The position numbers were made by a program, and so were the translations under genes. Under the pieces are notes generated by a model. The model searched no databases. It was not told where the DNA came from and saw only the letters and a program-made list of their open reading frames with translations. A DNA stretch of 64,000 nucleotides from assembly GCF_038051945.1 (NCBI RefSeq), contig NZ_CP150302.1:7688001-7752000 (forward strand), written 5' to 3'. The stretch is from Paenibacillus sp. FSL H3-0469. GTDB lineage: Bacteria; Bacillota; Bacilli; Paenibacillales; Paenibacillaceae. Numbering within the stretch: the first letter of the stretch is position 1; every line of letters begins with the position of its first letter. This document shows, piece by piece, positions 9,899 to 18,394 of the stretch.

Positions 9899-10127
9899 GG
9901 AAATCCTGCATCTTTTACAACAAATTAGTCTCTGCATAGCCTCCAAAACGGAAATCCTGCACAAATTACAACAATATGAACTCAGACTTCCCAATCTGCT
10001 GATTAATCCTGCAAAATGTGCAACAATCGTGGACCTGAGCTACTCTGAAGCTGGAAATCATGCAAAATGTGCAACAATCGGCGACCAGAGCTACTCTGCG
10101 GCTGGAAATCTTGCATAATGTACAACA
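9899..10127 (+). repeat. Five degenerate repeats with ~51-bp period
   Basis: Five copies start near 9899, 9950, 10002, 10053 and 10103. Each has a core of GGAAATC-x-TGCA, four to six variable bases and (T/G)(A/G)CAACA. Copies 3-5 are also alike between the cores (GAGCTACTCTG). The cluster fills most of the 430-bp gap between the GH87 terminator and cysK, which otherwise holds no gene. The period of 51 bp keeps one antisense frame open and gives a 17-residue peptide repeat, which I regard as incidental. Confidence 0.7.
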
Positions 10128-10241
10128 TTGCCGGTGTTGCAGATTCCACAATTCTTTAAAATCGACAAATGCTATCCCGTGACTATACAATGGGTGTTAT
10201 ATCGTGCATAGGATAAGGACAGAAACAAAGGAGGCACACCC

Positions 10242-11165
10242 ATGACGAATCGGGTAGTAAGCAATATTACGGAGCTGATCGGCGGTACGCCGGTTGTGCG
10301 CTTGAACCGGGTAACGGGACCTGCGGATGCGGAGGTGTATGTGAAGCTTGAGATGTTCAATCCCAGCGGCAGCGTCAAGGACCGGGCGGCCTATAATCTG
10401 ATTCTCCAGGCGGAGCTGGACGGGCGGCTGCAGCCGGGCGGGACGATTATCGAGCCGACTAGCGGAAATACGGGGATTGGGCTGGCAATGAACGCGGCAG
10501 CGAAGGGATATAAGGCCATTCTGATCATGCCGGATAATATGACGAAGGAACGGATCAATATCTTGAAGGCTTATGGGGCGGAAGTGGTGCTGACTCCGGC
10601 GGCGGAGCGGATGCCCGGTGCGATTGCCAAGGCGGTGGAGCTGGGACGGGAGATCCCCGGCAGCTTCATTCCGCAGCAGTTCGAGAACCAGGCGAACCCG
10701 GACATTCACCGCACCACCACCGCGCCGGAAATTCTGGAGCAGATGGAAGGGCGGCTGGATGTCTTCGTTGCCACTTCCGGGACAGGCGGCACTATTACCG
10801 GAACAGGCGAGGCGCTTCGCGCGGGGCTTCCGGAGCTGCGCGTGGTTGTCGTGGAGCCCCAGGGTTCGCCGGTGTTATCCGGCGGTCAGCCCGGGCCGCA
10901 TAAGCTGGTGGGGACCAGCCCCGGCTTCGTGCCGGCGATTCTGAATACCGGCATTTACGATGAGATCGTCCAGGTATCCGATGAGGATGCCTTGGAGATG
11001 GTAAGAGAACTGGCCCGTACCGAGGGAATTCTGATCGGACCTTCCGGCGGAGCCGCAGTCTGGACTGCCTTGCAGGAGGCACGGCGCCTGGGACGGGGCA
11101 AGCGGGTGTTATGTATCGCGCCGGATACCGGGGAACGTTACCTCAGCATGGGGATTTTCGACTAA
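10242..11165 (+). CDS. cysK: Cysteine synthase A (O-acetylserine sulfhydrylase)
   Basis: A 307-residue cytoplasmic PLP enzyme that makes L-cysteine from O-acetylserine and sulfide. The PLP-binding lysine is K46 in NPSGSVKDR. The substrate loop TSGNT lies at about 74-78, the phosphate-binding loop is GTGGTITG, and a GPSGGAA motif sits near the C-terminus. Length and motifs are typical of CysK/CysM enzymes. AAAGGAGG precedes the ATG. A lipoprotein gene starts 20 bases after the stop and is probably co-transcribed. No CymR box or S-box leader was recognised upstream. A CysM or cystathionine-type activity cannot be excluded by sequence alone. Confidence 0.93.
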   Translation: MTNRVVSNITELIGGTPVVRLNRVTGPADAEVYVKLEMFNPSGSVKDRAAYNLILQAELDGRLQPGGTIIEPTSGNTGIGLAMNAAAKGYKAILIMPDNMTKERINILKAYGAEVVLTPAAERMPGAIAKAVELGREIPGSFIPQQFENQANPDIHRTTTAPEILEQMEGRLDVFVATSGTGGTITGTGEALRAGLPELRVVVVEPQGSPVLSGGQPGPHKLVGTSPGFVPAILNTGIYDEIVQVSDEDALEMVRELARTEGILIGPSGGAAVWTALQEARRLGRGKRVLCIAPDTGERYLSMGIFD

Positions 11166-11184
11166 ATCATATTGGAGGACCGCT

Positions 11185-12201
11185 ATGAATCAAGCGAAGC
11201 GCAGTTTCCGGTACGGGGTAAGAGCGGCTGGAAGTCTTATTCTTACAGCAGCCATAGCCGCTAGCCTGAACGGGTGTGCCCGGACGAACAGCAATGACGC
11301 TGCCAGCAGTGCAGCAGCTTCGGCCGGTCCGTCTGCCGGCAGTCCATCGCCAGCCGCACAGCCGACGGATAGTCCGCCAAGTGCGGTCCCGGCAGCATCA
11401 GCGTCAGCTACGGCCTCCCAAGCCCCGGCTGTCTTCCTCGACCCTGCCAAGCTGCAGCCGGTCTTCGGATTCGCGAGTGAGACCGGGAGTCATATTATCG
11501 TCACCAGGGAAGAGGAGGGCGCCGGGGAGCAGATGAAGTCCCTGAATACTGCCATCGGGAACGGAGGCCAGGTGTTAGCTGTGAAGCTGGAGAAATGGCA
11601 GACGGGCAACGAGAATAACAACGGCCGGGAGCTGGCGAATAATATTCCGAATATGTCCGGTTATCTGTTCAAGGTAGAGGGTGACGCAGCGATGCGGGAT
11701 GAGACCTATGTTCTGGTTGATTCTGCGGTCTTTCCGCAGGCAGCCTTGCTGGAGCTTCAGCCTGCTGACCCGGCAGGCCCGCAGCTTGCAGCTGGTGATC
11801 CGGTCCGCAAGAGTATAGCAGCCGCCAAAGGGCGGAAGATCCAGGCAGCCTGGAAGCTGGCCGGGCTGGGCCCGGACAGACAGCTCTATCTCGTGCAGTT
11901 CGTAAGACAAGATAAGGATATGCTGTTTAGCCTTGTTCTGGAGGTGGACGGGAAGCTCAGCTTCAAGGACTATCCTGCGGAGATTACGGATAATGAATAT
12001 TCAGTCTGGCGTGTCGATGACGGCGGTGAGGTGAATCCGCAGATGTTCTCCCTGCTGTTCGCTGCACATTCCGCAGACGGACTACTGCTAGGGCTGAACT
12101 GGTGGGGAGCAGAGGGGGTGAACAGCTTTTTCCTGCAGCAGGAAGGCAATGGCTTCACAGAGCTAGCGATCGAATATGGCCGCTATATCTCTCCCTTGTG
12201 A
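11185..12201 (+). CDS. Lipoprotein of unknown function
   Basis: A 338-residue protein with a basic N-terminus, a hydrophobic stretch and a lipobox LNGC (Cys at about residue 31), so it is predicted to be membrane-anchored outside the cell. A Ser/Ala/Pro-rich low-complexity linker covers about 35-80. The remaining ~255 residues look globular but carry no motif I recognise. It sits 20 bases behind cysK, with GGAGG before the ATG, and ends in a strong terminator. The proximity suggests co-transcription, not a shared function. Confidence 0.78.
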   Translation: MNQAKRSFRYGVRAAGSLILTAAIAASLNGCARTNSNDAASSAAASAGPSAGSPSPAAQPTDSPPSAVPAASASATASQAPAVFLDPAKLQPVFGFASETGSHIIVTREEEGAGEQMKSLNTAIGNGGQVLAVKLEKWQTGNENNNGRELANNIPNMSGYLFKVEGDAAMRDETYVLVDSAVFPQAALLELQPADPAGPQLAAGDPVRKSIAAAKGRKIQAAWKLAGLGPDRQLYLVQFVRQDKDMLFSLVLEVDGKLSFKDYPAEITDNEYSVWRVDDGGEVNPQMFSLLFAAHSADGLLLGLNWWGAEGVNSFFLQQEGNGFTELAIEYGRYISPL

Positions 12202-12218
12202 GCAGGGCGAACGGACAG

Positions 12219-12258
12219 CAAGGCTCCCCGTCACTTTTGGGTGACGGAGGGGCCTTGT
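12219..12258. terminator. Convergent terminator between the lipoprotein and vanZ-like genes
   Basis: CAAGGC-tc-CCCGTCAC, a TTTTG loop, then GTGACGG-a-GGGGCCTTG. The last codons and stop of the vanZ-like gene lie inside the stem. Confidence 0.75.
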
Positions 12259-12746
12259 CTGCCTGTCATATAGATCATCTGGATAGGCCGGATCAGCATA
12301 TATCCCAGCATCCCGCCAAATGTATTCAGAAGAAGGTCATCCACATCAAAGGTTCCAATATAGAAGACGGCTTGCGAGCATTCCAGCACCGCGCTTAACG
12401 CGAAGGACCACAGCAGGACTCCGGTGAAGGAGCCGCTGCCTTTTCCATTCGGGTTGAGCAGCACCAGGAAGATGCCATAAGGAATGAATAAGGCGATATT
12501 CCCCAGGAAATTAACGACGGTGCTTGTGCTGATATGGTGATAGGTATTGGTTAAGGTGGCCAGCGGGACCAAATTTCCTCTTTGCAGACTGGCGGCAATA
12601 TGGCCCGGGCTGTTCTGGAGCTGCTGCCATAGAAACGGGAGATCCATCGAACCGAATTTGAACAAAATAATTTTAAACAAAATATACACGTAGACGATAA
12701 ACAGTACCTGTAAGCCGTACTTTGTCTGCTTGTGTGCCGTATTCAT
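12231..12746 (-). CDS. VanZ-like membrane protein
   Basis: A 171-residue protein with four or five hydrophobic segments and the VanZ-family signature: NFLGNIALFIPYGIFL followed by FDVDDLLLNTFGG near residue 140. VanZ confers low-level teicoplanin resistance in Enterococcus by an undefined mechanism. It lies 47 bases downstream of the VanY-like gene on the same strand and is probably in the same transcript, which is separated from VanS by a terminator. Confidence 0.88.
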   Translation of the reverse strand: MNTAHKQTKYGLQVLFIVYVYILFKIILFKFGSMDLPFLWQQLQNSPGHIAASLQRGNLVPLATLTNTYHHISTSTVVNFLGNIALFIPYGIFLVLLNPNGKGSGSFTGVLLWSFALSAVLECSQAVFYIGTFDVDDLLLNTFGGMLGYMLIRPIQMIYMTGRQGPSVTQK

Positions 12747-12793
12747 TTTATATCACCGCTTTCTATAGATTGTAATGTTATATGGCTTAGTCC

Positions 12794-13657
12794 TTAAGGA
12801 TAGACCGTCATAATCACACCGTTCATATTGTCGCCGGAGAACTCAATATGCTGAGCGTCAGGGGTGGGAACAGGAGTGTTCCCGGTAACTTTGATATAGG
12901 AAATTTGATATTCGACCCCGTTAACGGTAGTGACAATCGACTTCTGCTCCTTAAGGAATTCAAGGTATTCTTCCAGCGTGAAGTTCTTGTCGCGCATAAT
13001 CACACTGTGCGGAAGCCCTACATACCGGAAATGCCAGGGCTCATACTTGATGCCGGTGATATCTGTTTTATCCTCAGGATAGCGCAGAATGAAGCCGTAA
13101 TCCCATGCATGCTCCCGCAGCCATTGCCCTTCAGGGGCATGGCTCATGGACATCTGAGAGGAGCCGATGTCAAGCGACAAGCCCAGGTTATGCTCGCTGT
13201 ATCCGGGCGGAAGAGCGTAGTCTGCTCCTTTTTCCTCGTATAATTGCTTCTGCTTCTCATTGTCCCGGTAGCCGCTGCTGATCAGAAAGCTGTTGATGTC
13301 ATCCCCGGCTGCGGCATGTACCATCTTGGTGAATTTCTCTGCCACTTGCTTGGAGAGCAGCGTTTTGTGATCCAGCAGCAGGTAGCCGGAAGTCAGCTCA
13401 TCATAATCGGTAAGCCTTACAATATCCGCGCTGACCCCCGAGGGCTGAACGGGATACTCCTTGTTGACCAGCAGCAGGTTCCCCTGATAGATCTGGCCCT
13501 TCGGGATCACGGTCAGAGTCTTCGAGCCATTATCATTATCTGCCGAGACTCGTATTGTCTTAATATTCAGGTCTGCCGTGGCATCCTCTTTATCCCTGGA
13601 CAGCCACTCATAACCGATCAGCAGGGCAATCACAATTACCACTAACCATTTCTTCAT
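12794..13657 (-). CDS. VanY-like D,D-carboxypeptidase (peptidase M15B)
   Basis: A 287-residue protein with an N-terminal signal-anchor (MKKWLVVIVIALLIG). The C-terminal M15 zinc peptidase domain has the SxHxxGxxxD motif at SEHNLGLSLDIG (H156, D163), and EPWHFRYVG supplies the catalytic E206 and ligand H209. The predicted role is removal of the terminal D-Ala from peptidoglycan precursors at the outer face of the membrane, lowering vancomycin binding. AAGGAGG precedes the ATG. With the VanZ-like gene it lies downstream of VanR/VanS but beyond a terminator, so it should have its own promoter in 13658-13780. Confidence 0.9.
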   Translation of the reverse strand: MKKWLVVIVIALLIGYEWLSRDKEDATADLNIKTIRVSADNDNGSKTLTVIPKGQIYQGNLLLVNKEYPVQPSGVSADIVRLTDYDELTSGYLLLDHKTLLSKQVAEKFTKMVHAAAGDDINSFLISSGYRDNEKQKQLYEEKGADYALPPGYSEHNLGLSLDIGSSQMSMSHAPEGQWLREHAWDYGFILRYPEDKTDITGIKYEPWHFRYVGLPHSVIMRDKNFTLEEYLEFLKEQKSIVTTVNGVEYQISYIKVTGNTPVPTPDAQHIEFSGDNMNGVIMTVYP

Positions 13658-13781
13658 GTTCTCGTCCTCCTTGTTTCAATGACTTAAGCATAGGGGAGCG
13701 TGTTTAAATAGAAGTGGGGGAAAGATAAAGTTTTTCTTAAAACGTCTCCGCTTAAAGTGTTCCAGCTTGAAATGTACATGC

Positions 13782-13809
13782 AAAAAAAACCGTCCTTCTA
13801 AAAGGACGG
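13782..13809 (-). terminator. Terminator after the VanS-like gene
   Basis: On the minus strand CCGTCCTT-ttag-AAGGACGG is followed by eight T residues. It separates the sensor/regulator pair from the vanYZ-like genes. Confidence 0.85.
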
Positions 13810-13836
13810 CAACACTTCGGCTATAGCTGGAGCAGA

Positions 13837-14934
13837 CTAGTGGATCAGACCCGGCAGACGGACCTCGAAGAGCGTGCGGATCGTGTCACTCTGTACGGAG
13901 ATCGTCCCCTGATGCTGCTCGACGATATTTTTGGCAATGAACAATCCCAGCCCGGTACTGCCTTCCTGATGGGTTCGCGCCCGGTCGCCCGTATAGAACA
14001 TATCGAATAGAAAAGGCAGGTCCTCCTCAGGAATCCTGTCTCCATAGTTGATGACCTGGACAACGACCTGCTCACCCTCCGGGTAGCAGCGGATATCGAC
14101 ATAACGGCCGTCTTTGCCGTAACGCACCGCATTGGTCAGCAGGTTCTCGAACACCCGGGCCAGTAGTTCCCCGTCCCCGGTAATTTTGAGCTGCGGAGTG
14201 ACCTCAATCCGGGCCGTCAGCCCGTTGTTCTCCAATAGAGGATACAATTCCTCGATCAGCTGGACCAGCAGCTCGCTCAGATCAAGGGGGCGCTGCTCCA
14301 CGGTAAGCATGCCGTAGTTCATCCGGGTAATCTCGAACAGCTCATCGATCAGCTTTTCCAGCCGCTGTGATTTGGTGTAGGCAATCGTGGTGTAATGTTT
14401 AACTTGTTCGGCGGTTAATTCTCCGTCCTTCAGCACCAGATCCAGGTAGCCGAGTACAGAGGTCAGCGGAGTCCGCAGATCATGAGCCAGATTCAGCACC
14501 AGCTTGTCCTTGCTGTTCTCCGCGAAGTCCCCGCGTTCCACCGCTTCTTCGAGTTTGTCTTTGGCCTGGTTAAGATCGGCGGCAATATCCTCGAATTCAT
14601 CGTTAGAATGGATTTCGATCCGGCTTTTGAAATCCCCGTTAGCCAGCAGGCGGATATGATGCGAGATTTCTTTGAAATAGCGGGCGTACGGCTTGGTGAA
14701 CAGGAAGAAGAACAGCAGCGCCAGCGGAATGAAGAAGATCAGGAAGAAATTCAGGTCGCCGAAATCGGCAATTAGGTAACGGAAGCGGGTCAGCTTGTCT
14801 TCATACTTCACCTGAGAGGTATAATACATTTGCAGGCTTTTGTAGAGTACAAAGGTAATAACGCCGGAGCAGAGCATGCTGAGTACCAGCAGGGATATCA
14901 TTTTGAAGCGGAAGCTGCGGACCAGATTAGCCAT
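13837..14934 (-). CDS. VanS-like sensor histidine kinase
   Basis: A 365-residue membrane kinase. Two TMs (about 12-32 and 62-82) enclose a short extracytoplasmic loop of ~30 residues, as in VanS and other intramembrane-sensing kinases. HAMP follows, then a HisKA domain with the phosphorylated H151 in NLAHDLRTPLTSVLGYL, and an ATPase domain with N box (ENLLTNAVRY), G1 (GDRIPEED) and G2 (GSTGLGLFI) motifs. The ATG at 14934 overlaps the end of the upstream response-regulator gene by 8 bases, indicating translational coupling. The signal may be glycopeptide or general envelope stress; this is inferred from the neighbouring VanY/VanZ genes. Confidence 0.88.
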   Translation of the reverse strand: MANLVRSFRFKMISLLVLSMLCSGVITFVLYKSLQMYYTSQVKYEDKLTRFRYLIADFGDLNFFLIFFIPLALLFFFLFTKPYARYFKEISHHIRLLANGDFKSRIEIHSNDEFEDIAADLNQAKDKLEEAVERGDFAENSKDKLVLNLAHDLRTPLTSVLGYLDLVLKDGELTAEQVKHYTTIAYTKSQRLEKLIDELFEITRMNYGMLTVEQRPLDLSELLVQLIEELYPLLENNGLTARIEVTPQLKITGDGELLARVFENLLTNAVRYGKDGRYVDIRCYPEGEQVVVQVINYGDRIPEEDLPFLFDMFYTGDRARTHQEGSTGLGLFIAKNIVEQHQGTISVQSDTIRTLFEVRLPGLIH

Positions 14935-15622
14935 TGAACGTGTACCCAACTCCCCAGATCGTTTTGATCCATGTATTTTTACTCTGGTCTTCGCCCAGCT
15001 TTTTGCGCAGGGTGCGGATATGGACCATCACGGTGTTCCCGCCTTCATAATAAGCCTCACCCCAGATTTGCTGAAAAAGCTGCTCAGCGCTGAATACTTT
15101 CTTCGGGTAGCTGGCGAGCAAATACAGGATATCGAATTCCTTCGGCGTCAGCTCCACGGGCTGTCCGTACAAGGTCACGGAACGGCGGTCCGGATCGACA
15201 ATCAGTCCCCCGGCTTCCACCACGGCCTTCTGCTCGGTAACCGGCTGGTTCAGCTTCATGGAACGTCTGAGCTGCGCGTTCACTCTGGCGACCAGCTCCA
15301 TGGGATTGAAGGGCTTGGTCATATAATCGTCGGCGCCGATGACAAGCCCGGTGATTTTATCCAGATCCGAAGTCTTCGCGCTCACAAAAATAATCGGCAG
15401 CCCATGCTGCTCCCGGATCTGCCGGGTCACCTCATACCCGTCCAGCCCGGGCATCATAATATCCAGAATTGCCAGGTCGATATGCCTGGACTGGATGACC
15501 TGCACCGCCGCCGGGCCGTTTGTAACCTTTATAGGGTGGTAGCCTTCTTTTTCCAAATGCAGTCCGATCAGATCGGCAATTTCCGCATCGTCGTCGGCGA
15601 CAAGAATCGTAATTCGTTTCAT
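14927..15622 (-). CDS. VanR-like OmpR-family response regulator
   Basis: A 231-residue regulator with a receiver domain (phospho-acceptor D54 in LAILDIMMPGLDG, acidic pocket DDD at 10-12, K about 104 in TKPF). The C-terminal OmpR/PhoB winged helix has LTPKEFDILYLLASYPKKVFS and a VMVHIRTLRKKLGED recognition helix. It is the first gene of the regulator-sensor pair and overlaps vanS by 8 bases. Its likely targets are its own promoter and that of vanYZ. Confidence 0.9.
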   Translation of the reverse strand: MKRITILVADDDAEIADLIGLHLEKEGYHPIKVTNGPAAVQVIQSRHIDLAILDIMMPGLDGYEVTRQIREQHGLPIIFVSAKTSDLDKITGLVIGADDYMTKPFNPMELVARVNAQLRRSMKLNQPVTEQKAVVEAGGLIVDPDRRSVTLYGQPVELTPKEFDILYLLASYPKKVFSAEQLFQQIWGEAYYEGGNTVMVHIRTLRKKLGEDQSKNTWIKTIWGVGYTFNG

Positions 15623-15730
15623 TTCATTATCTCTCCTGTAGTGTCAGCATGAAATTATCCTTGATTGTGCTTCAATCCTAGTGTAACCTATCGGATATTG
15701 TTTCGCTAACTGTTATGATAGTAAGACTAT

Positions 15731-15978
15731 ATAAGAAGCACTTAAGATTTTTGAACTTGAAGCTTCATCGTCACTGCGGTGAACATTTGGACTTCCGGCC
15801 GCTGTTGTCCCCAGATTTCTTCATCCAATCCGCTGTTCGCGGTTGAAATCCGGTGACAGCTTATGCTTACGAGGTAGCTTTCCTGCGGAAAGCTTTCGGG
15901 CGGTCGCTACCGCTCCTACAGTTCCAAATTTCCCCTCCGTTTCTTTTGCTTTGTGTTAATTTCTTTAGCGCTTCTTAT
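15731..15978. repeat. MITE-like intergenic element with terminal inverted repeats
   Basis: In the 471-bp gap between the vanR-like gene and the next kinase, a 248-bp stretch is bounded by ATAAGAAGCACTTAAG (15731-15746) and CTTTAGCGCTTCTTAT (15963-15978). These are inverted copies matching at 14 of 16 positions. Inside is a strong hairpin, GGTAGC (15873-15878) to GCTACC (15906-15911), with a nested GCTTTCC-tgc-GGAAAGC. No ORF is seen. The form is that of a non-autonomous mobile or structured intergenic repeat. Confidence 0.5.
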
Positions 15979-16093
15979 TTAACATTTTAAATACTTAATT
16001 TCGTAACAATTATCTGTGGGTATAGCCCGAAAGAGTCATGCCGGGAAATGCCCGGGAATGATAAAGTAATCCATAGTAATTAGGGAGGGAACC

Positions 16094-16966
16094 GTGACGT
16101 ATACCCGAATTAAAGTGCTAATCCTGCTGATTCCAACAGTCATGGTGGGTATCTGGGAGTGGGTGAGACATCAGTTCCTGATGCAGTACATTTCCATGGA
16201 CACGGGAAACTACTTAACACCTGTATTGGTTTTTATGTTCAGTATTATTCTGCTGCTGCCGCTCTTTCGGATCATGGAGCGGAACCAGCGGGAGCTGGAG
16301 CAGGAGCGGGCGGCAACAGGGGCGATGGAAGCGCGGGAGGCTCTGGCCAAGGAGCTGCATGACGGAATGGCCCAATCCCTGTTCCTGCTCTCCGTGCGGA
16401 TTGACCGTCTGGAGCAGAGCCGTAAGGACGGCAGCGTCAGCGCGGACAGTGTGGATCAGATCAAGAAGACCGTTCACGAGGTGAACCGTTATGTACGTCA
16501 GGCCATTGCCAATCTGAAGGTGCCGGTGAGCGGCGCGGAGAGCTTTTCGCTGGAGCGTTCTATCCATGAGCAGCTGGCGGCAATAGCCGGAGAAGTCATG
16601 ATCGAGGTATCTCTGGACTGGCATCTGGAAGAGCAGGTGCTCACACCGGCGGAACAGGCAGAGCTGTTGTCCTGCATTCGTGAAGCGATTATCAACGTGC
16701 GTAAGCACACACGTGCGGGCAAGGTATCCGTATCGGGCCAAGGGAATGAGCATGGCTGGCGTGTAACCATTGCAGATGACGGTGCTGGAATTGAGCATGA
16801 CGATCCTTTTGCGGTGAACGGCAGCTATGGCCTGCAGATTATGAGGGAACGGTCCCGCAGTATGGGCTGGGCGCTTCAACTTCACTCAGGAGCGGACGGA
16901 ACCACTGTAGAAATTGTAAAAGGGGGTGCGCAGAATGGAACGCTGCCGGGTGCTGATCGTCGATGA
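16094..16966 (+). CDS. Sensor histidine kinase, NarX/LiaS type (HisKA_3)
   Basis: A 290-residue kinase. Two N-terminal TMs (about 5-22 and 40-60) are joined by a short loop. The HisKA_3 dimerisation domain has phospho-acceptor H89 in AKELHDGMAQSLF, and a compact HATPase domain has DDGAGIE and GSYGLQIMRERS. There is no obvious sensory domain, so it probably senses within the membrane or through a partner. The GTG start follows AGGGAGGGA. It overlaps the cognate regulator gene by 32 bases. Confidence 0.87.
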   Translation: MTYTRIKVLILLIPTVMVGIWEWVRHQFLMQYISMDTGNYLTPVLVFMFSIILLLPLFRIMERNQRELEQERAATGAMEAREALAKELHDGMAQSLFLLSVRIDRLEQSRKDGSVSADSVDQIKKTVHEVNRYVRQAIANLKVPVSGAESFSLERSIHEQLAAIAGEVMIEVSLDWHLEEQVLTPAEQAELLSCIREAIINVRKHTRAGKVSVSGQGNEHGWRVTIADDGAGIEHDDPFAVNGSYGLQIMRERSRSMGWALQLHSGADGTTVEIVKGGAQNGTLPGADRR

Positions 16967-17600
16967 CCATGCGCATGCACGTGAAGCGATGATCGAGATT
17001 GTGGGACTGGATGAACGGTTTGAAGTGATTGGTGCGGTGGCCAGCGGAGCTGAGGCGATCGTCTGGACCGGGCAATGGATGCCGGATCTCATTCTGATCG
17101 ATATCGAAATGCCGGGAATGGACGGTCTGGAGACCACGCGGCGCATTAAGCTGGAATATCCGTATGTCCGGATTGTCATTGTCACCGTGTCGGATGAGAT
17201 CTCTTATCTGTTCGAAGCGCTTAAGCAGGGCGCGCAGGGGTACCTCCTGAAGAACCTGGCCCCGTCCACCTGGATCGAATATCTGCTGGCAATTGTAAGC
17301 GAAGAGGTGCCATTGAGCCGGGAGCTGGCATTCCAGATTCTGAAGGAGTTCGCGGTCACCTCCGTCAAGGAGGAGCGGGAGGCATTAACCGCGCGGGAGA
17401 AGGAGATACTGGGCTGTGTATCCTCCGGGTCCACCAATAAGGAGATTGCCGTCACTCTCGGGATCTCCGAGCATACGGTCAAGAATCATCTCAAGAATAT
17501 TCTTCAGAAGCTTCAGCTTCAGAACCGCACACAGCTTACCAGATATGCGATGGAGCAGGGACTGGCTTCGCGGGAGCGGGATTTTCCGGGGAAGAGATAG
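16935..17600 (+). CDS. NarL/FixJ-family response regulator
   Basis: A 221-residue regulator with a receiver domain (D56 in LILIDIEMPGMDG) and a LuxR-type helix-turn-helix near 150-215 (LTAREKEILGCVSSGSTNKE, then EHTVKNHLKNILQKL). The ATG at 16935 has AGGGGGT upstream; it lies inside the kinase gene's 3' end. A YcnI-like gene follows 58 bases later and could belong to the same transcript. The target genes are unknown. Confidence 0.9.
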   Translation: MERCRVLIVDDHAHAREAMIEIVGLDERFEVIGAVASGAEAIVWTGQWMPDLILIDIEMPGMDGLETTRRIKLEYPYVRIVIVTVSDEISYLFEALKQGAQGYLLKNLAPSTWIEYLLAIVSEEVPLSRELAFQILKEFAVTSVKEEREALTAREKEILGCVSSGSTNKEIAVTLGISEHTVKNHLKNILQKLQLQNRTQLTRYAMEQGLASRERDFPGKR

Positions 17601-17658
17601 AGCTTAAGATAGCGTAGACAGACCCAATATCCATTATTAGAGAATAGGGGAGATTCCA

Positions 17659-18318
17659 TTGAATAGAATGTTTCGCAAAATAGCAGCACTGGCTGCACCG
17701 GCAGCCGCCGTACTACTGTTGTTCGCAGCCGTGGCGAGCGCCCACGTAACCGTTAGTCCAGCGCAGTCCAGCACGGGGGCCTGGGAGACGTATACCCTGA
17801 AAGTACCGTCTGAAAAAGAAAGCGCCACCGTCCAGGTGGATCTGCGGATTCCGGCAGGCGCGGAATTTAAGCAATACGAAGCCACTCCCGGCTGGGAGGT
17901 AACAGTGGACGGGAATAAAGTAAGCTGGATTGCCAAGGATGGCGGCATTCAGGCCGGACAGTTCCAGCGCTTCTACTTCACAGCCAAGAACCCGGACTCC
18001 GCAGGCGATATCGCCTGGGATGCCTATCAGCACTATGCGGATGGCAGCCTCGTGCAATGGTCCGGCGAAGCCGGCTCAGAATCCCCGCATTCCATCACCG
18101 CCATCGCTGAAGCCTCCGGCAGCGCCGATGGCGGTCACGGCCACGGTGCCGCAGACATGTCCGGCTCCGGCACCATGACCATGGACGAGCATCAGGCCAT
18201 TGTGGACAATGAAGGCGCCAGCACCGGCACCTCGCCGATGCTCTACATTACCCTCGGCATCTCGCTGGTCTCCTTCCTGCTGGCAGCGATAGCCTTGCTT
18301 CGGAGGAAGCAGGAGTAG
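17659..18318 (+). CDS. YcnI-like copper-binding protein (DUF1775)
   Basis: A 219-residue exported, membrane-anchored protein. The signal peptide ends ...AVASA so that H29 becomes the mature N-terminus (HVTVSP). In characterised YcnI proteins this N-terminal His is a Cu(II) ligand. DUF1775 covers about 29-145 (GWEVTVDGNKVSWIAKDGGI). A His/Met-containing linker (HGHGAADMSGSGTMTMDEH) follows, and then a C-terminal TM with RRKQE. The TTG at 17659 is the best start (AGGGGAG upstream). The usual partner, CopC/CopD-type ycnJ, is not adjacent. The two-component pair upstream may regulate it. Confidence 0.85.
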   Translation: MNRMFRKIAALAAPAAAVLLLFAAVASAHVTVSPAQSSTGAWETYTLKVPSEKESATVQVDLRIPAGAEFKQYEATPGWEVTVDGNKVSWIAKDGGIQAGQFQRFYFTAKNPDSAGDIAWDAYQHYADGSLVQWSGEAGSESPHSITAIAEASGSADGGHGHGAADMSGSGTMTMDEHQAIVDNEGASTGTSPMLYITLGISLVSFLLAAIALLRRKQE

Positions 18319-18353
18319 GCTGGAGGATTAGGATGGATTGACTTGTATGGAGA

Positions 18354-18394
18354 GAACCCCGCAGCAGATGTGATTTCTGCTGCGGGGTTCTTTG
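18354..18394 (+). terminator. Strong Rho-independent terminator after the ycnI-like gene
   Basis: GAACCCCGCAGCAGA, a 7-base loop, TCTGCTGCGGGGTTC, then TTTG. The remaining 263 bases to the next gene hold no gene; base composition changes sharply to AT-rich after about 18560. Confidence 0.9.

Noticed and set aside
9966-10190. Antisense ORF with a 17-residue repeated Cys-containing peptide
   Set aside because: It is produced by the 51-bp DNA repeats, has no ribosome binding site and spans only the repeat cluster.
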